Positions 48,498 through 57,034 of a DNA stretch of 64,000 bases are shown here, one piece after another. Source of the DNA: Pelomonas aquatica (lineage in GTDB: Bacteria > Pseudomonadota > Gammaproteobacteria > Burkholderiales > Burkholderiaceae_C); contig NZ_JAPPUW010000002.1 in NCBI RefSeq assembly GCF_026712205.1, positions 1 to 64,000 of the forward strand, in the 5' to 3' direction. The notes under the pieces are model-generated. The model worked only from the letters and a program-made list of their open reading frames with translations. It was not told where the DNA came from and made no database searches. Numbering within the stretch: the first letter of the stretch is position 1; each line of letters begins with the position of its first letter. The translations under genes and the position numbers were made by a program.

Positions 48498-49199
48498 TTA
48501 CAACTTGATCAGGGCGTAGAAGGCCACGTTGCGCGGCCTCGTCTCGTTGCCCACGACGCCGGCCGGATTGATGACGCCGTCGTAGTCGCTGCCATCGTTG
48601 GAGTGGTACCAGTAGTCGTCACTGTCGGTATTACCGGAGCCCTTCTTCCCGCCGGTGTTCGAGTTGCCAAACGGCCCAGCACCGAGCGAGGAAGGCGCCC
48701 ACTCCCCCCAAGGCACCATGTGCTTGTGGCGTTGGACCTGGCCAGCCTGCGCGGAGCCGACCAGGCGGCCAGCATCGATGCCACGCCCGGCGTCGAGGGC
48801 GCGTATGAACTCGCTGCGGATCTCGGGCTTGTTGAAGGTGGTGGTGCCGTTGCCGGCGCCGTAGGTCGTGCCGATGCGTGCGAACAGCCGTGCGTAAGCC
48901 ACACGGTCCAACTCGCCGCCGTCGGCCAGAGACCAGCCAGGGGGCGCCACGCTACCAGCGTCATAGGCGATGAAGCCCGGCGGGAAGGCGGCGTCAGTGA
49001 AGTATTTGATGGCCGCCAGCAACTGCGTGTTGTTGGGCTTGGCGAGCGCGGCGCCGGTGGCCTCGATGACTCCCGCCAGCTCCTCCTGGACGGCCTCGGC
49101 CCAGGCCTGCGAGACGATGGTCGCCGGCACACCGGTGTTGGGGTCGCCGTCCGTGAAATGTCCGCCAGGCGCCGCTGCAGGTCCGTCAATTCGATGCAT
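48498..49199 (-). CDS. phage tail-collar/fibre tip protein
   Basis: A 233-residue fibre protein. N-terminal MHRIDGPAAAPGGHFTDGDPNTGVPATIVSQAWAEAVQEELAGVIEATGA attaches to the tail. The middle has the tail-collar domain (FPPGFIAYDAGSVAPPGWSLADGGELDRVAYARLFARIGTTYGAGNGTTTFNKPEIRSEFIRALDAG). The end ETRPRNVAFYALIKL is typical of collar proteins. Last gene of the late operon and likely involved in receptor binding. Confidence 0.9.
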   Translation of the reverse strand: MHRIDGPAAAPGGHFTDGDPNTGVPATIVSQAWAEAVQEELAGVIEATGAALAKPNNTQLLAAIKYFTDAAFPPGFIAYDAGSVAPPGWSLADGGELDRVAYARLFARIGTTYGAGNGTTTFNKPEIRSEFIRALDAGRGIDAGRLVGSAQAGQVQRHKHMVPWGEWAPSSLGAGPFGNSNTGGKKGSGNTDSDDYWYHSNDGSDYDGVINPAGVVGNETRPRNVAFYALIKL

Positions 49200-49225
49200 T
49201 CAAACTCTCCTCAAAGTCGGTTTGG

Positions 49226-49945
49226 TCAGGCCGTGGCGTAGGCGAAAAGCAGGCGGGTGTGCGCGGGCTTGTAGCGGTTGAACTGGCACTCCAGCACCTC
49301 ATTGCTCCACGCACGCAACGGCTCACCAACGGCGCCCGCACCCACGCGGAAATAGGTGATCGAGACCGCCACAGGGACGTTGACGCGCCAGGTGTGCGCC
49401 CATTCGTCGCCAGTGAATGGGATGCCGGCCGCGGTGGCCTCTGCGGCCGAGCGGAACTCGTCGATGGTGATGCTGTAGCCCAGCCGGAAAGCCAGCTCGG
49501 TGAAGAAGCGGCGGCTCTGGCCGCCCACGGCGGTGAGGCGGCCTTCGAGCGCCTGGCGGCGCTGGGCCACCGTCTGGACTTGCGTGACGCAGGGGTCGGG
49601 CAGGCCGACGACGCGCTCCCAGTCGGCCAGCAGCTCGGTGGTGGCGGCCGGGTCGGTCTCGGCGAGCAGCTGGGCGGCGCGTGCGTCGACGCGCTCCATC
49701 TCCACGGCCAGGCTGGCCAGGAACTTCATCAGCGCGGCCTCGGGATCGCGCGGCCAGGCCGGGCCGGTGGGGAGCAGCGCGGCGAGCGCGTCGCGGTACT
49801 CGTCGCGGGAGTGGCTCACCAGGCCGAACTGCTCGCGCAGCTGCTGAAGCATCGTGGTCTCCCAGACTAGGTAGGCATCGCCGAAGGTGAGCAGTGCGCC
49901 GCCCTCGGTCGTGACGTAGATGTGGTCATAGGTCGGTTCGACCAT
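49226..49945 (-). CDS. Mu gp48-like tail protein (DUF2313)
   Basis: A 239-residue baseplate/tail protein. MLQQLREQFGLVSHSRDEYRDALAALLPTGPAWPRDPEAAL and DWERVVGLPDPCV with TVAQRRQALEGRLTAVGGQSRRFF are DUF2313 hallmarks. The frame couples by TGATG to the upstream gene at 49945, which adds 31 residues (MVEPTYDHIYVTTEGGALL onward) before the usual family start, ATG 49852. Either start is possible. Confidence 0.88.
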   Translation of the reverse strand: MVEPTYDHIYVTTEGGALLTFGDAYLVWETTMLQQLREQFGLVSHSRDEYRDALAALLPTGPAWPRDPEAALMKFLASLAVEMERVDARAAQLLAETDPAATTELLADWERVVGLPDPCVTQVQTVAQRRQALEGRLTAVGGQSRRFFTELAFRLGYSITIDEFRSAAEATAAGIPFTGDEWAHTWRVNVPVAVSITYFRVGAGAVGEPLRAWSNEVLECQFNRYKPAHTRLLFAYATA

Positions 49946-50346
49946 CAGAGTGCAGGCTGCGTGGGCCAGGCCATGCCCGGCCAGCTCGGGTGAGCGGGAA
50001 GGTCGCGCAACTGTTGGCGCCATGAGGCCCAGGCGGTGACCTGCGCCGCAGTCAGCGGCGCGTCCCGCACCTGGGTCCAGTCGGACGCGCGCAGCTGGCT
50101 GTCGCGCCGGGCCCGAGCGGATGCGTCTTTCTCCGCCGAGGTCCGGATATCCACCCAGATCAGCTCACCGCCCACCAGACGGAGCTGCGCCGACTCGAAC
50201 GGCGCTTGCGGCCAGCCCTTCCAATCCGGCAGCTCGACACAGCTGGCGCTGGCCTCGCCCGGAGGGCATGCGGACGCACTCTTCACCACACGCAGCACGA
50301 AGCCGGACGAGTCCAGAACAGCAATGTGCTTCACTTCATCAGTCAT
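49945..50346 (-). CDS. tail-fibre assembly chaperone-like protein
   Basis: A 133-residue protein. The C-terminal half is characteristic (SQLRASDWTQVRDAPLTAAQVTAWASWRQQLRDLPAHPSWPGMAWPTQPAL), a pattern found in phage proteins encoded next to tail fibres. Starts by ATGA overlap with the fibre gene stop (50343-50346), consistent with a dedicated chaperone for that fibre. Confidence 0.75.
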   Translation of the reverse strand: MTDEVKHIAVLDSSGFVLRVVKSASACPPGEASASCVELPDWKGWPQAPFESAQLRLVGGELIWVDIRTSAEKDASARARRDSQLRASDWTQVRDAPLTAAQVTAWASWRQQLRDLPAHPSWPGMAWPTQPAL

Positions 50347-52637
50347 GGCGGTAGCCCGTGCGTTGCAGAAATCATGAACGACGCCTCGGTGGCACGACCG
50401 TTTCCATCCCGCACCGTGCAAGTCACATAGATAGTGAGGATGTTGTCCGTGGCGTAGCCGGTGAAGTTCGCGGTCGCCGTCGTCGCGCCGGTGTTGACCT
50501 CGGCGCCATAGGCATTGGTGGTGTTTCCGGAAAACACCTCCGTGACCGTCCAACGGTAGGAGTACGGCGCAATTCCACCGGCCACGGACACGGTGCGCGA
50601 TCCATAGGATCGACCGCCGTTTCCGACGTAGATAAAGATGTCCCCACCGGGAATCGAAGCACTGAAGCTGGGCAGCCTCACATCGAGGCCGGTGCTTGAC
50701 GAGAACTTCAGCCAGGCGGCGTTGTTGCCCACGTGAAGCTGAGGATCGCCACCCGTGTTCGCAATCCAGAAGCCGGCCGTCGTGTCGCCGAAGCCGGCCT
50801 TGCCCGAACGGAGGTAGCCACCAACGCCGATGTTCACTGTGCCAAGGTCGGAGGCCACTGCAGACAAATAGGGCACCGACAACTTGCCCGGCGTGATGGT
50901 GGCGTCGCCAATGCGCGCGGCCGGCACGCGCAGCGTCGTCACGCCATTCACGACGCCCACTTCCAGGAAGCCGACCGGCGCAGCATTGGCCGAGTCCGAG
51001 GGCACAAACATCAGGCTGTCGGCCGACAGAATGATCTGCGAGGCGCCGGTGCCGCTGTTGGGCGCCGTGGCGGCCAGGCCGATCATGCCGAAGACCGGGC
51101 GGCCATCACCGCGCTGCGCGACGACCTTCAGCGCGTACTGGGATTGCAGGCCGTTGGCGCCGCCCACCGCCTGCTGCAGCGTCGAGATGGAGCCGCTGTA
51201 GGGGCCGTACTCGGCGCGCAGCGTGCTGACGGTGGCCGCCATTGCGGCGTCGCTCGCTGCCTTGGTGTAAGCGTAGCTGTTGGCCGTGGCCAGGCTGTTG
51301 GCGATGTCGCCACCGGCGTTGAGGCGCGCGCTGATGGTGCTGGCGGAGGCCGAGATGGCCGCGTCGGCCTGCGCCTTGGTGTAGGCGTAGCTGTTGGCCG
51401 TGGCCAGCGAAGCGTAGATGTCGCCGCCCGCATTCAGGCGGGCATTGATCGGGTTGAACTCACTGCGCAGCGTCGTCTGCGAGGACGAGATGGCCGAGTC
51501 GGTCTGGGCCTTCGTGTAGGCGTAGCTGTTGGCGGTGGCCAGCGAGGCGTAGATGTCGCCACCCGCGTTCAGGCGGGCGTTGATCGGGTTGAACTCGCTG
51601 CGCAGCGTCGTCTGCGAGGACGAGATGGCCGAGTCGGTCTGAGCCTTCGTGTAGGCGTAGCTGTTGGCGGTGGCCAGCGACGTGGCGATGTCACCGCCGG
51701 CATTCAGCCGCGCGCTGATCGCGCTGGTGGCGACGGCGATGGCGTTGTCGGCCTGGGCCTTGGTGTAGGCGTAGGTCGCCGCCTGCGCGAGGCTGACGGC
51801 AATGTCGCCCGTGTTCAGCCGCGCCGACACGTTGTCGATGCGCTGGCCCAGCGCCGTGTTGGCGGTGGAGAGCGTCAGCACCTCCTGCGAGACGCGCGAG
51901 TTGACCGTGGCGTCGCCCTGCGTGAACTCGCTGCGCAGAGTGTTCACCGCCGCGGCCGTGGCGGCATCGCTTGCGGCCTTGGTGTAGGCGTAGCTGCGGG
52001 CCTCGCTCAGCGCGGAGGCGATGTCGCCGCTGTTGAGTCGCGCGCTGACGGTGTCGATGCGAACGCCCAGCGCCGAGTCGGCCTGCACGAGGTTGGCCAC
52101 CTCGGTCGTGATGCGGCTGCCCAGCGTGCTGTCACCTGCGTTGATGTCGGCCAGCAGGATCGTCGTCAGAGAGTTCACGGCCGAGGTGATCGCCGCGGCG
52201 CGAGCGGTCGCCTCGTCGGTGATGGCCGTGACGCGCGCGTTGGTTTCCTGCTGCAGGCGCTGATTCACGCTGCCCACGTCGGTGACGGCCGAGCTGATCT
52301 TGGCGATCTCCGCCTGCACGCCGGCGGAGAGCTGGTCCAGCGCGATGCGGCCGGTCAGGTCGCTGAGCAGCGCGTCGACATCGCCCCAGGGCTGGCCGTT
52401 GCCGATGCCGGTGATGACGGCCTTGAGCCGACCGCCCACCGTGTTCTGGCCATAGGCCAGCAGCGGGTTGAAAGCCATCATGCCGGCGCCGTGATCGGAC
52501 CTGGCGCCGTCGAGCATGTCGGACAGGAAGGCCACGACGGCGCGCCGCACGCGCACGCGCAGCCGCTGCTGCACGGTGTCGTCGATCAGCTCGATGCCGT
52601 CGTCTTCGGTGAGGCGGCGAGTCTGGAGCAAAGGCAT
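50343..52637 (-). CDS. large repetitive tail fibre / J-like protein (DUF1983-like)
   Basis: A 764-residue fibre. After a ~100-residue N-terminal domain comes a coiled/heptad region (about 110-480) made of repeats around ARLNAGGDIATSLATANSYAYTKAQ. Two successive units with LRSEFNPIN are nearly identical at DNA level (about 135 bp each, 51420-51690). The region YALKVVAQRGDGRPVFGMIGLAATAPN with QIILSADSLMFVPSD resembles the C-terminal domain of lambda-J-type proteins. The C-terminus is Ig-like (GGIAPYSYRWTVTEVFSGN). It probably forms the host-binding fibre. Unusual position between gp47 and gp48. Confidence 0.85.
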   Translation of the reverse strand: MPLLQTRRLTEDDGIELIDDTVQQRLRVRVRRAVVAFLSDMLDGARSDHGAGMMAFNPLLAYGQNTVGGRLKAVITGIGNGQPWGDVDALLSDLTGRIALDQLSAGVQAEIAKISSAVTDVGSVNQRLQQETNARVTAITDEATARAAAITSAVNSLTTILLADINAGDSTLGSRITTEVANLVQADSALGVRIDTVSARLNSGDIASALSEARSYAYTKAASDAATAAAVNTLRSEFTQGDATVNSRVSQEVLTLSTANTALGQRIDNVSARLNTGDIAVSLAQAATYAYTKAQADNAIAVATSAISARLNAGGDIATSLATANSYAYTKAQTDSAISSSQTTLRSEFNPINARLNAGGDIYASLATANSYAYTKAQTDSAISSSQTTLRSEFNPINARLNAGGDIYASLATANSYAYTKAQADAAISASASTISARLNAGGDIANSLATANSYAYTKAASDAAMAATVSTLRAEYGPYSGSISTLQQAVGGANGLQSQYALKVVAQRGDGRPVFGMIGLAATAPNSGTGASQIILSADSLMFVPSDSANAAPVGFLEVGVVNGVTTLRVPAARIGDATITPGKLSVPYLSAVASDLGTVNIGVGGYLRSGKAGFGDTTAGFWIANTGGDPQLHVGNNAAWLKFSSSTGLDVRLPSFSASIPGGDIFIYVGNGGRSYGSRTVSVAGGIAPYSYRWTVTEVFSGNTTNAYGAEVNTGATTATANFTGYATDNILTIYVTCTVRDGNGRATEASFMISATHGLPP

Positions 52638-52639
52638 CG

Positions 52640-53692
52640 TCAGGCCCAGGTGATGGTGCCCAGCACGGGCATCTGGCCCGGTGCGTGGGTCACGTCGGCC
52701 GTCGGCGTGGACAGCACGTTGTTGATCTCGCCGGCGGCCACGCTGATGGCCTCGCGCAGGTGGCTCAGCAGCAGCGTGCCGCCGGGCATGGCCTCGCGGC
52801 GCACCACATCGGCCAGCTCGGCCGTCACGGCGGCGCGCACGGCGGCGGTGTTGGGCGTGAGCTGGATCGTCAGGTTCAGCGGCGCGGCCGTGGGGGCCTG
52901 CACGCTGACGTTGGCCGTCACCGGCCGCAGGTCATCGATGTAGTGCTGCACCGCGCTGACCTCGGCGGCGTCGGGGATCAGGTCGGCGTCGTTGTCGCGC
53001 ACGAAGCGCACGACGACGGAGCCAGGCCCGTTCTCCAGCGGGTAGACCCAGGCCCGCGTCACGCCGGCGACCTGCAGCGCCCAGGCCTCGTAGTCGCTCT
53101 TGGCGCCGCCCATCGGCGGCCGTTGAACGCGCGCCAGCACCCGGCCGCGCAGCGCAGCGTCGGTCTCGCGGTCGGCGCCCTGGGTGAGGCCGCCGGCGGC
53201 GACCACGGCGGCGGTGTTGACGCCGGCCAGAGGTGCGATGAAGGCCATGCGGGTGCCCGCGTCGGCGTTGCCCGCGATGCCGGCGGAGATGGCCGCCACG
53301 GGCACATCCGCTGCGCCGGCGACGATGGTGGAGTCACCAGTCGTCGTGTAGCCCACGCCGTCGCTGCGCTGCAGCTGCGATCCGGCGGGCACCACCACGC
53401 CGCTGGTGCCGGTGACAGAAACGGTGCCAGCGGCGAAAGAGGCCGGCACGCGCAACACGCCCCAGATGCCCGCGTAGCGGTCCAGGAAGACCGTCTCGGC
53501 GGTGTCGATCATGATCTGCCGCGCCAGCCAGTCCAGATAGCCGTAGATGCCGTGCACGGCGCCGGCGTGCATGCGGGCCAGCACGGCCAGGTTGCTGCGG
53601 CGCAGGCGCGCATCGGCGCCCGGCAGCGCGGCTTCGATGTCCGCGGCGTTGCGGGCGATCAGGTCGGCCAGCGATGGACGTGCAAACGGCAT
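52640..53692 (-). CDS. baseplate J/gp47-like protein
   Basis: A 350-residue baseplate wedge protein: MPFARPSLADLIARNAADIEAALPGADARLRRSNLAVLARMHAGAVHGIYGYLDWLARQIM, then the baseplate-J core GADRETDAALRGRVLARVQRPPMGGAKSDYEAWALQVAGVTRAWVYP. Abuts gp46 (stop/start adjacent at 53692/53693). Matches Mu gp47 in size and order. Confidence 0.94.
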   Translation of the reverse strand: MPFARPSLADLIARNAADIEAALPGADARLRRSNLAVLARMHAGAVHGIYGYLDWLARQIMIDTAETVFLDRYAGIWGVLRVPASFAAGTVSVTGTSGVVVPAGSQLQRSDGVGYTTTGDSTIVAGAADVPVAAISAGIAGNADAGTRMAFIAPLAGVNTAAVVAAGGLTQGADRETDAALRGRVLARVQRPPMGGAKSDYEAWALQVAGVTRAWVYPLENGPGSVVVRFVRDNDADLIPDAAEVSAVQHYIDDLRPVTANVSVQAPTAAPLNLTIQLTPNTAAVRAAVTAELADVVRREAMPGGTLLLSHLREAISVAAGEINNVLSTPTADVTHAPGQMPVLGTITWA

Positions 53693-54142
53693 TTACTGCC
53701 CCTTCCAGAAAGACTCGAATCGGAACTGCGCCACCGGCCTGTCGCTGCGCGTGACGCCGATGGCCAGCGCCAGCACCTCGCCCTGGGCGCCCACGGCCTC
53801 GGCCGCGACGGTGACGCTGCGAGCCACGCCGTCGTCGACCAGCCACTGCAGGGCCTCGCGCGCATAGGTCTCGGCGCGGCCGAGCACGGCCGGCGTGCGC
53901 TTCTCGCGGGCCAGCTTCCACAGGCGCGAGCCGATGCGGTCGCCGTCCACGTCGGCGAAGGCGTCGCCCCACCAGCCGCGGCGGCCGGTGGACTCGATGC
54001 CCGTCTCGCCGGCGTCGGCCACGCGGTCGGTGAACAGGCTGACGATGACGGCGGTCTCCAGCCCTTCGTCGACGTCGAACGACGGGCCGGCCAGGCGCCA
54101 GTCGCCGCCCAGGTCACTCCAGAGGGTGCGGATGTCTGCCAT
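53693..54142 (-). CDS. Mu gp46-like baseplate protein
   Basis: A 149-residue protein of the phage GP46 family. DVDEGLETAVIVSLFTDRVADAG, then GRRGWWGDAFADVDGDRIGSRLWKLAREKRTPAVLGRAETYAREALQWLVDDGVA is diagnostic. It starts three bases after the gp45 stop. Confidence 0.92.
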   Translation of the reverse strand: MADIRTLWSDLGGDWRLAGPSFDVDEGLETAVIVSLFTDRVADAGETGIESTGRRGWWGDAFADVDGDRIGSRLWKLAREKRTPAVLGRAETYAREALQWLVDDGVARSVTVAAEAVGAQGEVLALAIGVTRSDRPVAQFRFESFWKGQ

Positions 54143-54145
54143 GCG

Positions 54146-54766
54146 TCACATCCCCGGCGTGGACAGGGCCGCCGTGCCGTTCTTGTGGCTGTTGAAAGTC
54201 GAGCGCATGCCGGCCATCGTCTTGGCGCCGCCCTGGTCGGCCACGTTGCCGGCGGCCGTGATGTCGGCGCCCGAGGCCACATTGCCGGCGACGTGCAGAT
54301 CGGCGTTCAGCTCGGCGTGGCCGTCGACCTGCAGCGTGCCGCGCACGATCAGGTTGCCGCTGCACTCGACCAATGGTGTACGAACGTCCACTTTGGTGGC
54401 GGCCAGCACTTCGATGGTGCCGCCGCGCTTGATGACGATGTGGTCGCCCTCGTCGGTGTAGATGGCCACCTCGCCCTCGGCCAGGCCCTTGAGCCGGTAG
54501 CGGCGGTCATCGACGGCCACCACGATGACGTGGTCGCGGCTGCCGGCCACGCTCAAGGCCACCGCCTCCGCGCCCGGCTTGGGGTGGCTCGTGAAGCCGT
54601 ATTGCTGGAAGCGTTCCACGTCGCCGCGCAGCTCGTCGGCCAGCAGCGCCACCTGCAGGCTCTGCAGTGCGGTGCCGTCGTTCACCAGCTGCAGCATGGC
54701 GCGGCCCACCATCAGCTGCACGCGCTGGGCCAGGGGGCGCATGAGGCGTTGCAGGGCCTGCATCAC
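54146..54766 (-). CDS. baseplate spike protein V (Mu gp45-like)
   Basis: A 206-residue spike protein. N-terminal helix MMQALQRLMRPLAQRVQLMVGRA, an OB-fold part (LQSLQVALLADELRGDVERFQQYGFTSHPKPGAEAVAL) and a C-terminal beta-helix with regular repeats (NLIVRGTLQVDGHAELNADLHVAGNVASGADITAAGNV), forming the membrane-puncturing tip. Overlaps the hub gene by ATGA. Confidence 0.93.
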   Translation of the reverse strand: MMQALQRLMRPLAQRVQLMVGRAMLQLVNDGTALQSLQVALLADELRGDVERFQQYGFTSHPKPGAEAVALSVAGSRDHVIVVAVDDRRYRLKGLAEGEVAIYTDEGDHIVIKRGGTIEVLAATKVDVRTPLVECSGNLIVRGTLQVDGHAELNADLHVAGNVASGADITAAGNVADQGGAKTMAGMRSTFNSHKNGTAALSTPGM

Positions 54767-55836
54767 TTCGCCGCCTGTGCCTTGGGCACGGTCCAGAAGT
54801 TGCCGGCGTCATCCATCGGCTTGATAGGCAGCAGCGTGTAGGCGTCGGCGCGCGTCAGCGTCAGCGTCGTCGTGCTGCCCTCGGTGCCGGACAGGCCGAA
54901 CTCGGCCGCGGTGATCATCAGCTCGGCCGCCAGGTGCAGCTCGTTCGCCACCACCGTGGCCAGCATATTGGGCGCCCACAGGCCCTCGGCATGGCGCCAC
55001 CCCTGCACCACGGCCGTGACGGTGAGCGAGCGCGCAGCGCGGCTGTTGGCCTCCCACTGCGCCCTCTGCTGCAGCGTGGCGGCGATATCGGGCGCGTCGG
55101 CGGTAATGAGCAGCGGCCGGTAGCGCGTCATGCCGCCGTCGGCGGCCCTGGCCGCGATCTGCGCGGCGGCGGCGCCGTTGAAGTAGTCGCTGCCGGGCGC
55201 CTGGCCCTTGAGCAGGTAGTCCCGATACCGGTCTTTCCAGTCGCTCTTGACCGAGCACTTCAGCAGGTTGACGCCCAGCTCCAGCGTGGTGCCCACGCGG
55301 GCGCTCGCGGCGCGCGTGATCAGCAGGCCGCCAGTGCTGTCGCTCACCACCAGCAGCGCGCGGATGCGCGCGGCGCGCGTGATGGCGTCGAAGACGGTCT
55401 CGCCCTCCTGAATCGCGAACGAGGTGAGCGCCTTGCCGGTGTCCACATCGGCGCGCACACGCACGCCGAAGGGCGCGGCCAGCTCGGCGGCGATCTGCTC
55501 GATGCGCAGGCCGCGCCACTGGCCGGCCTTGCGCACCGCGCTGCAGTCGATCAGGTCGGCCACGGCATCGCGGCCGGCCACGCTGACCGTGTGGCTGCTG
55601 CTGTCGATGCTGGCCTCCACCTCGTCCACATAGCCCGTGATGACGGTCTCGCCGGCGACGCGCACTTCGCAGCGCTCGCCGGGCCTGACCTGGCGCGGCG
55701 CATCCAGGCCGGGCCAGCGCTCCGACACGGCCAGCGAGAAGCTGCCGGCGCCGTGCTCCATGCTGCGCGTGACGCGGATGCTTTCCCAGCCGGCGTGGCT
55801 GCGGCCACCCGCGAGGAGTTCGAGCTGATCAGGCAT
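54763..55836 (-). CDS. baseplate hub protein (Mu gpP-like)
   Basis: A 357-residue hub protein beginning MPDQLELLAGGRSHAGWESIRVTRSMEHGAGSFSLAVSERWPG and containing GYVDEVEASIDSSSHTVSVAGRDAVADLIDCSA, the gp44-like hub fold. The C-terminal part (GWRHAEGLWAPNMLATVVANELHLAAELMI) is typical. ATG 55836 overlaps the end of gpN by 8 bp. Confidence 0.92.
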   Translation of the reverse strand: MPDQLELLAGGRSHAGWESIRVTRSMEHGAGSFSLAVSERWPGLDAPRQVRPGERCEVRVAGETVITGYVDEVEASIDSSSHTVSVAGRDAVADLIDCSAVRKAGQWRGLRIEQIAAELAAPFGVRVRADVDTGKALTSFAIQEGETVFDAITRAARIRALLVVSDSTGGLLITRAASARVGTTLELGVNLLKCSVKSDWKDRYRDYLLKGQAPGSDYFNGAAAAQIAARAADGGMTRYRPLLITADAPDIAATLQQRAQWEANSRAARSLTVTAVVQGWRHAEGLWAPNMLATVVANELHLAAELMITAAEFGLSGTEGSTTTLTLTRADAYTLLPIKPMDDAGNFWTVPKAQAAK

Positions 55837-57034
55837 CGACCAGCACCTCCAGCGGCACCGAGCCGGCCACGAAGAGCGGATGCCTGACCTGGTTGCGGGC
55901 GACCAGCTCGGGCTCGCGCGTGGCATCGGCATACAGCTGCTGGGCCAGCGCCAGGCTGGGCAGCGTGGCCGGCGGCGCCCAGTTCACCAGGTGCGCCAGG
56001 TTGGCGCCGCGTGCGGTGATGTCGCGCACCACGGCCGAGCGCAGGCCGCGCAGTGCGTCGTAGACGTCGTCGGCGATGTCGGGTTGCTCCATCGCGTCGG
56101 TCAGCCCGTCGACCAGCTCGTCGCGCGCGGCCGTGGCGGCCTGGTAGCTGTCGAACTCCACGCGTGCCGCGGCGCGGGCGCCCTCGGCCAGCGCCGTCAC
56201 GCGCACCAGGCGCAGCAGCTCGGCCTGGTTGGCGGCCTGGGCCTTGCGGCTGGTGGTGGCCGGCACGGTGAGCGGCAGGTCGGCGCCGAAGCGGTAGAGG
56301 GTGCGCGCCAGGCTGAGCGAGTCCGCCGGCGTCTGCGCCACGCTGCGCACCAGCGCCTTGATGTTGCCTACCAGCGACCGGGCCGTCGCGTCCGGGTTGT
56401 AGACGAGGCCGACCGGGTCTCGGCGCTGCGCGTCGATGTCGCGCTGCAGCTCGGCTTCGCTGGTCGGCGTGCCACGCACCAGACCGCTGGATGCCTGGAT
56501 GACGTTGAGCGCCTGGCTGAAGATGCCGGCGCTGGCCTGGGCCACGAAGGCCGGCCTGCCTCGCACGGCGAAACGGTTCTCGAAGCCGGCTTGTGCAGCC
56601 TGAAGCGCATAGTCTGCCCGCGCCGCCGCCGTGGCACCCGTGCTCTCGGCCGCCGTCGTGAACAGCTTGGCGCCGGCCTCCACCAGGCTGATGGTGAAGC
56701 TGGCCTTGCCGCCCTCGGCCGTGCTCTCGCTGAGCTTGCAGTCGGTGACGGTGCAGCTCATCTCGCCGAGGTAGGGGTGCACCAGCGAGCCGGCGCCCGC
56801 CTCTTCGATGGCCCTGGCCAGCTGGTCGCGCGCCGCCATGTAGCCCGGCCCGATCACATAGGCCGTGATCGAGATGGCGCGGGCCTTGCGGCCGAGGTCT
56901 TCGGCGTAGGGCTTGTCGCGCAGCGGGAACTCGTGCAGCTGCACGCGGCGGCCCAGCGCCGTCTCGTGGCTGTCCACGAAGAACGGCACGCCGCGGAAGC
57001 TGGCGGGCTGCAGCTGGTCGCGCCAGGCGGTCAC
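55829..57034 (-). CDS. DNA circularisation protein N homologue (Mu gpN)
   Basis: A 401-residue tail protein with the DNA-circularisation N-terminal domain (WRDQLQPASFRGVPFFVDSHETALGRRVQLHEFPLRDKPYAEDLGRKARAISITAYVIGPGY). It is a baseplate/tail component that also protects the ends of the injected genome in Mu. The start overlaps the tape-measure stop by ATGA. Confidence 0.92.
   Translation of the reverse strand: MTAWRDQLQPASFRGVPFFVDSHETALGRRVQLHEFPLRDKPYAEDLGRKARAISITAYVIGPGYMAARDQLARAIEEAGAGSLVHPYLGEMSCTVTDCKLSESTAEGGKASFTISLVEAGAKLFTTAAESTGATAAARADYALQAAQAGFENRFAVRGRPAFVAQASAGIFSQALNVIQASSGLVRGTPTSEAELQRDIDAQRRDPVGLVYNPDATARSLVGNIKALVRSVAQTPADSLSLARTLYRFGADLPLTVPATTSRKAQAANQAELLRLVRVTALAEGARAAARVEFDSYQAATAARDELVDGLTDAMEQPDIADDVYDALRGLRSAVVRDITARGANLAHLVNWAPPATLPSLALAQQLYADATREPELVARNQVRHPLFVAGSVPLEVLVDA

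Noticed and set aside
51240-52020. Regular repeats considered as a possible CRISPR array or minisatellite
   Set aside because: The repeats are in frame within one fibre gene, about 135 bp long with no unique spacers; they encode a coiled shaft. No CRISPR array was seen anywhere in the window.
50733-52943. A 736-residue open frame on the plus strand across the fibre and gp47 genes
   Set aside because: Composition (Arg/Val/Gly/His-rich, no motifs) is typical of antisense frames over a repetitive GC-rich gene; the minus-strand genes fit phage order.
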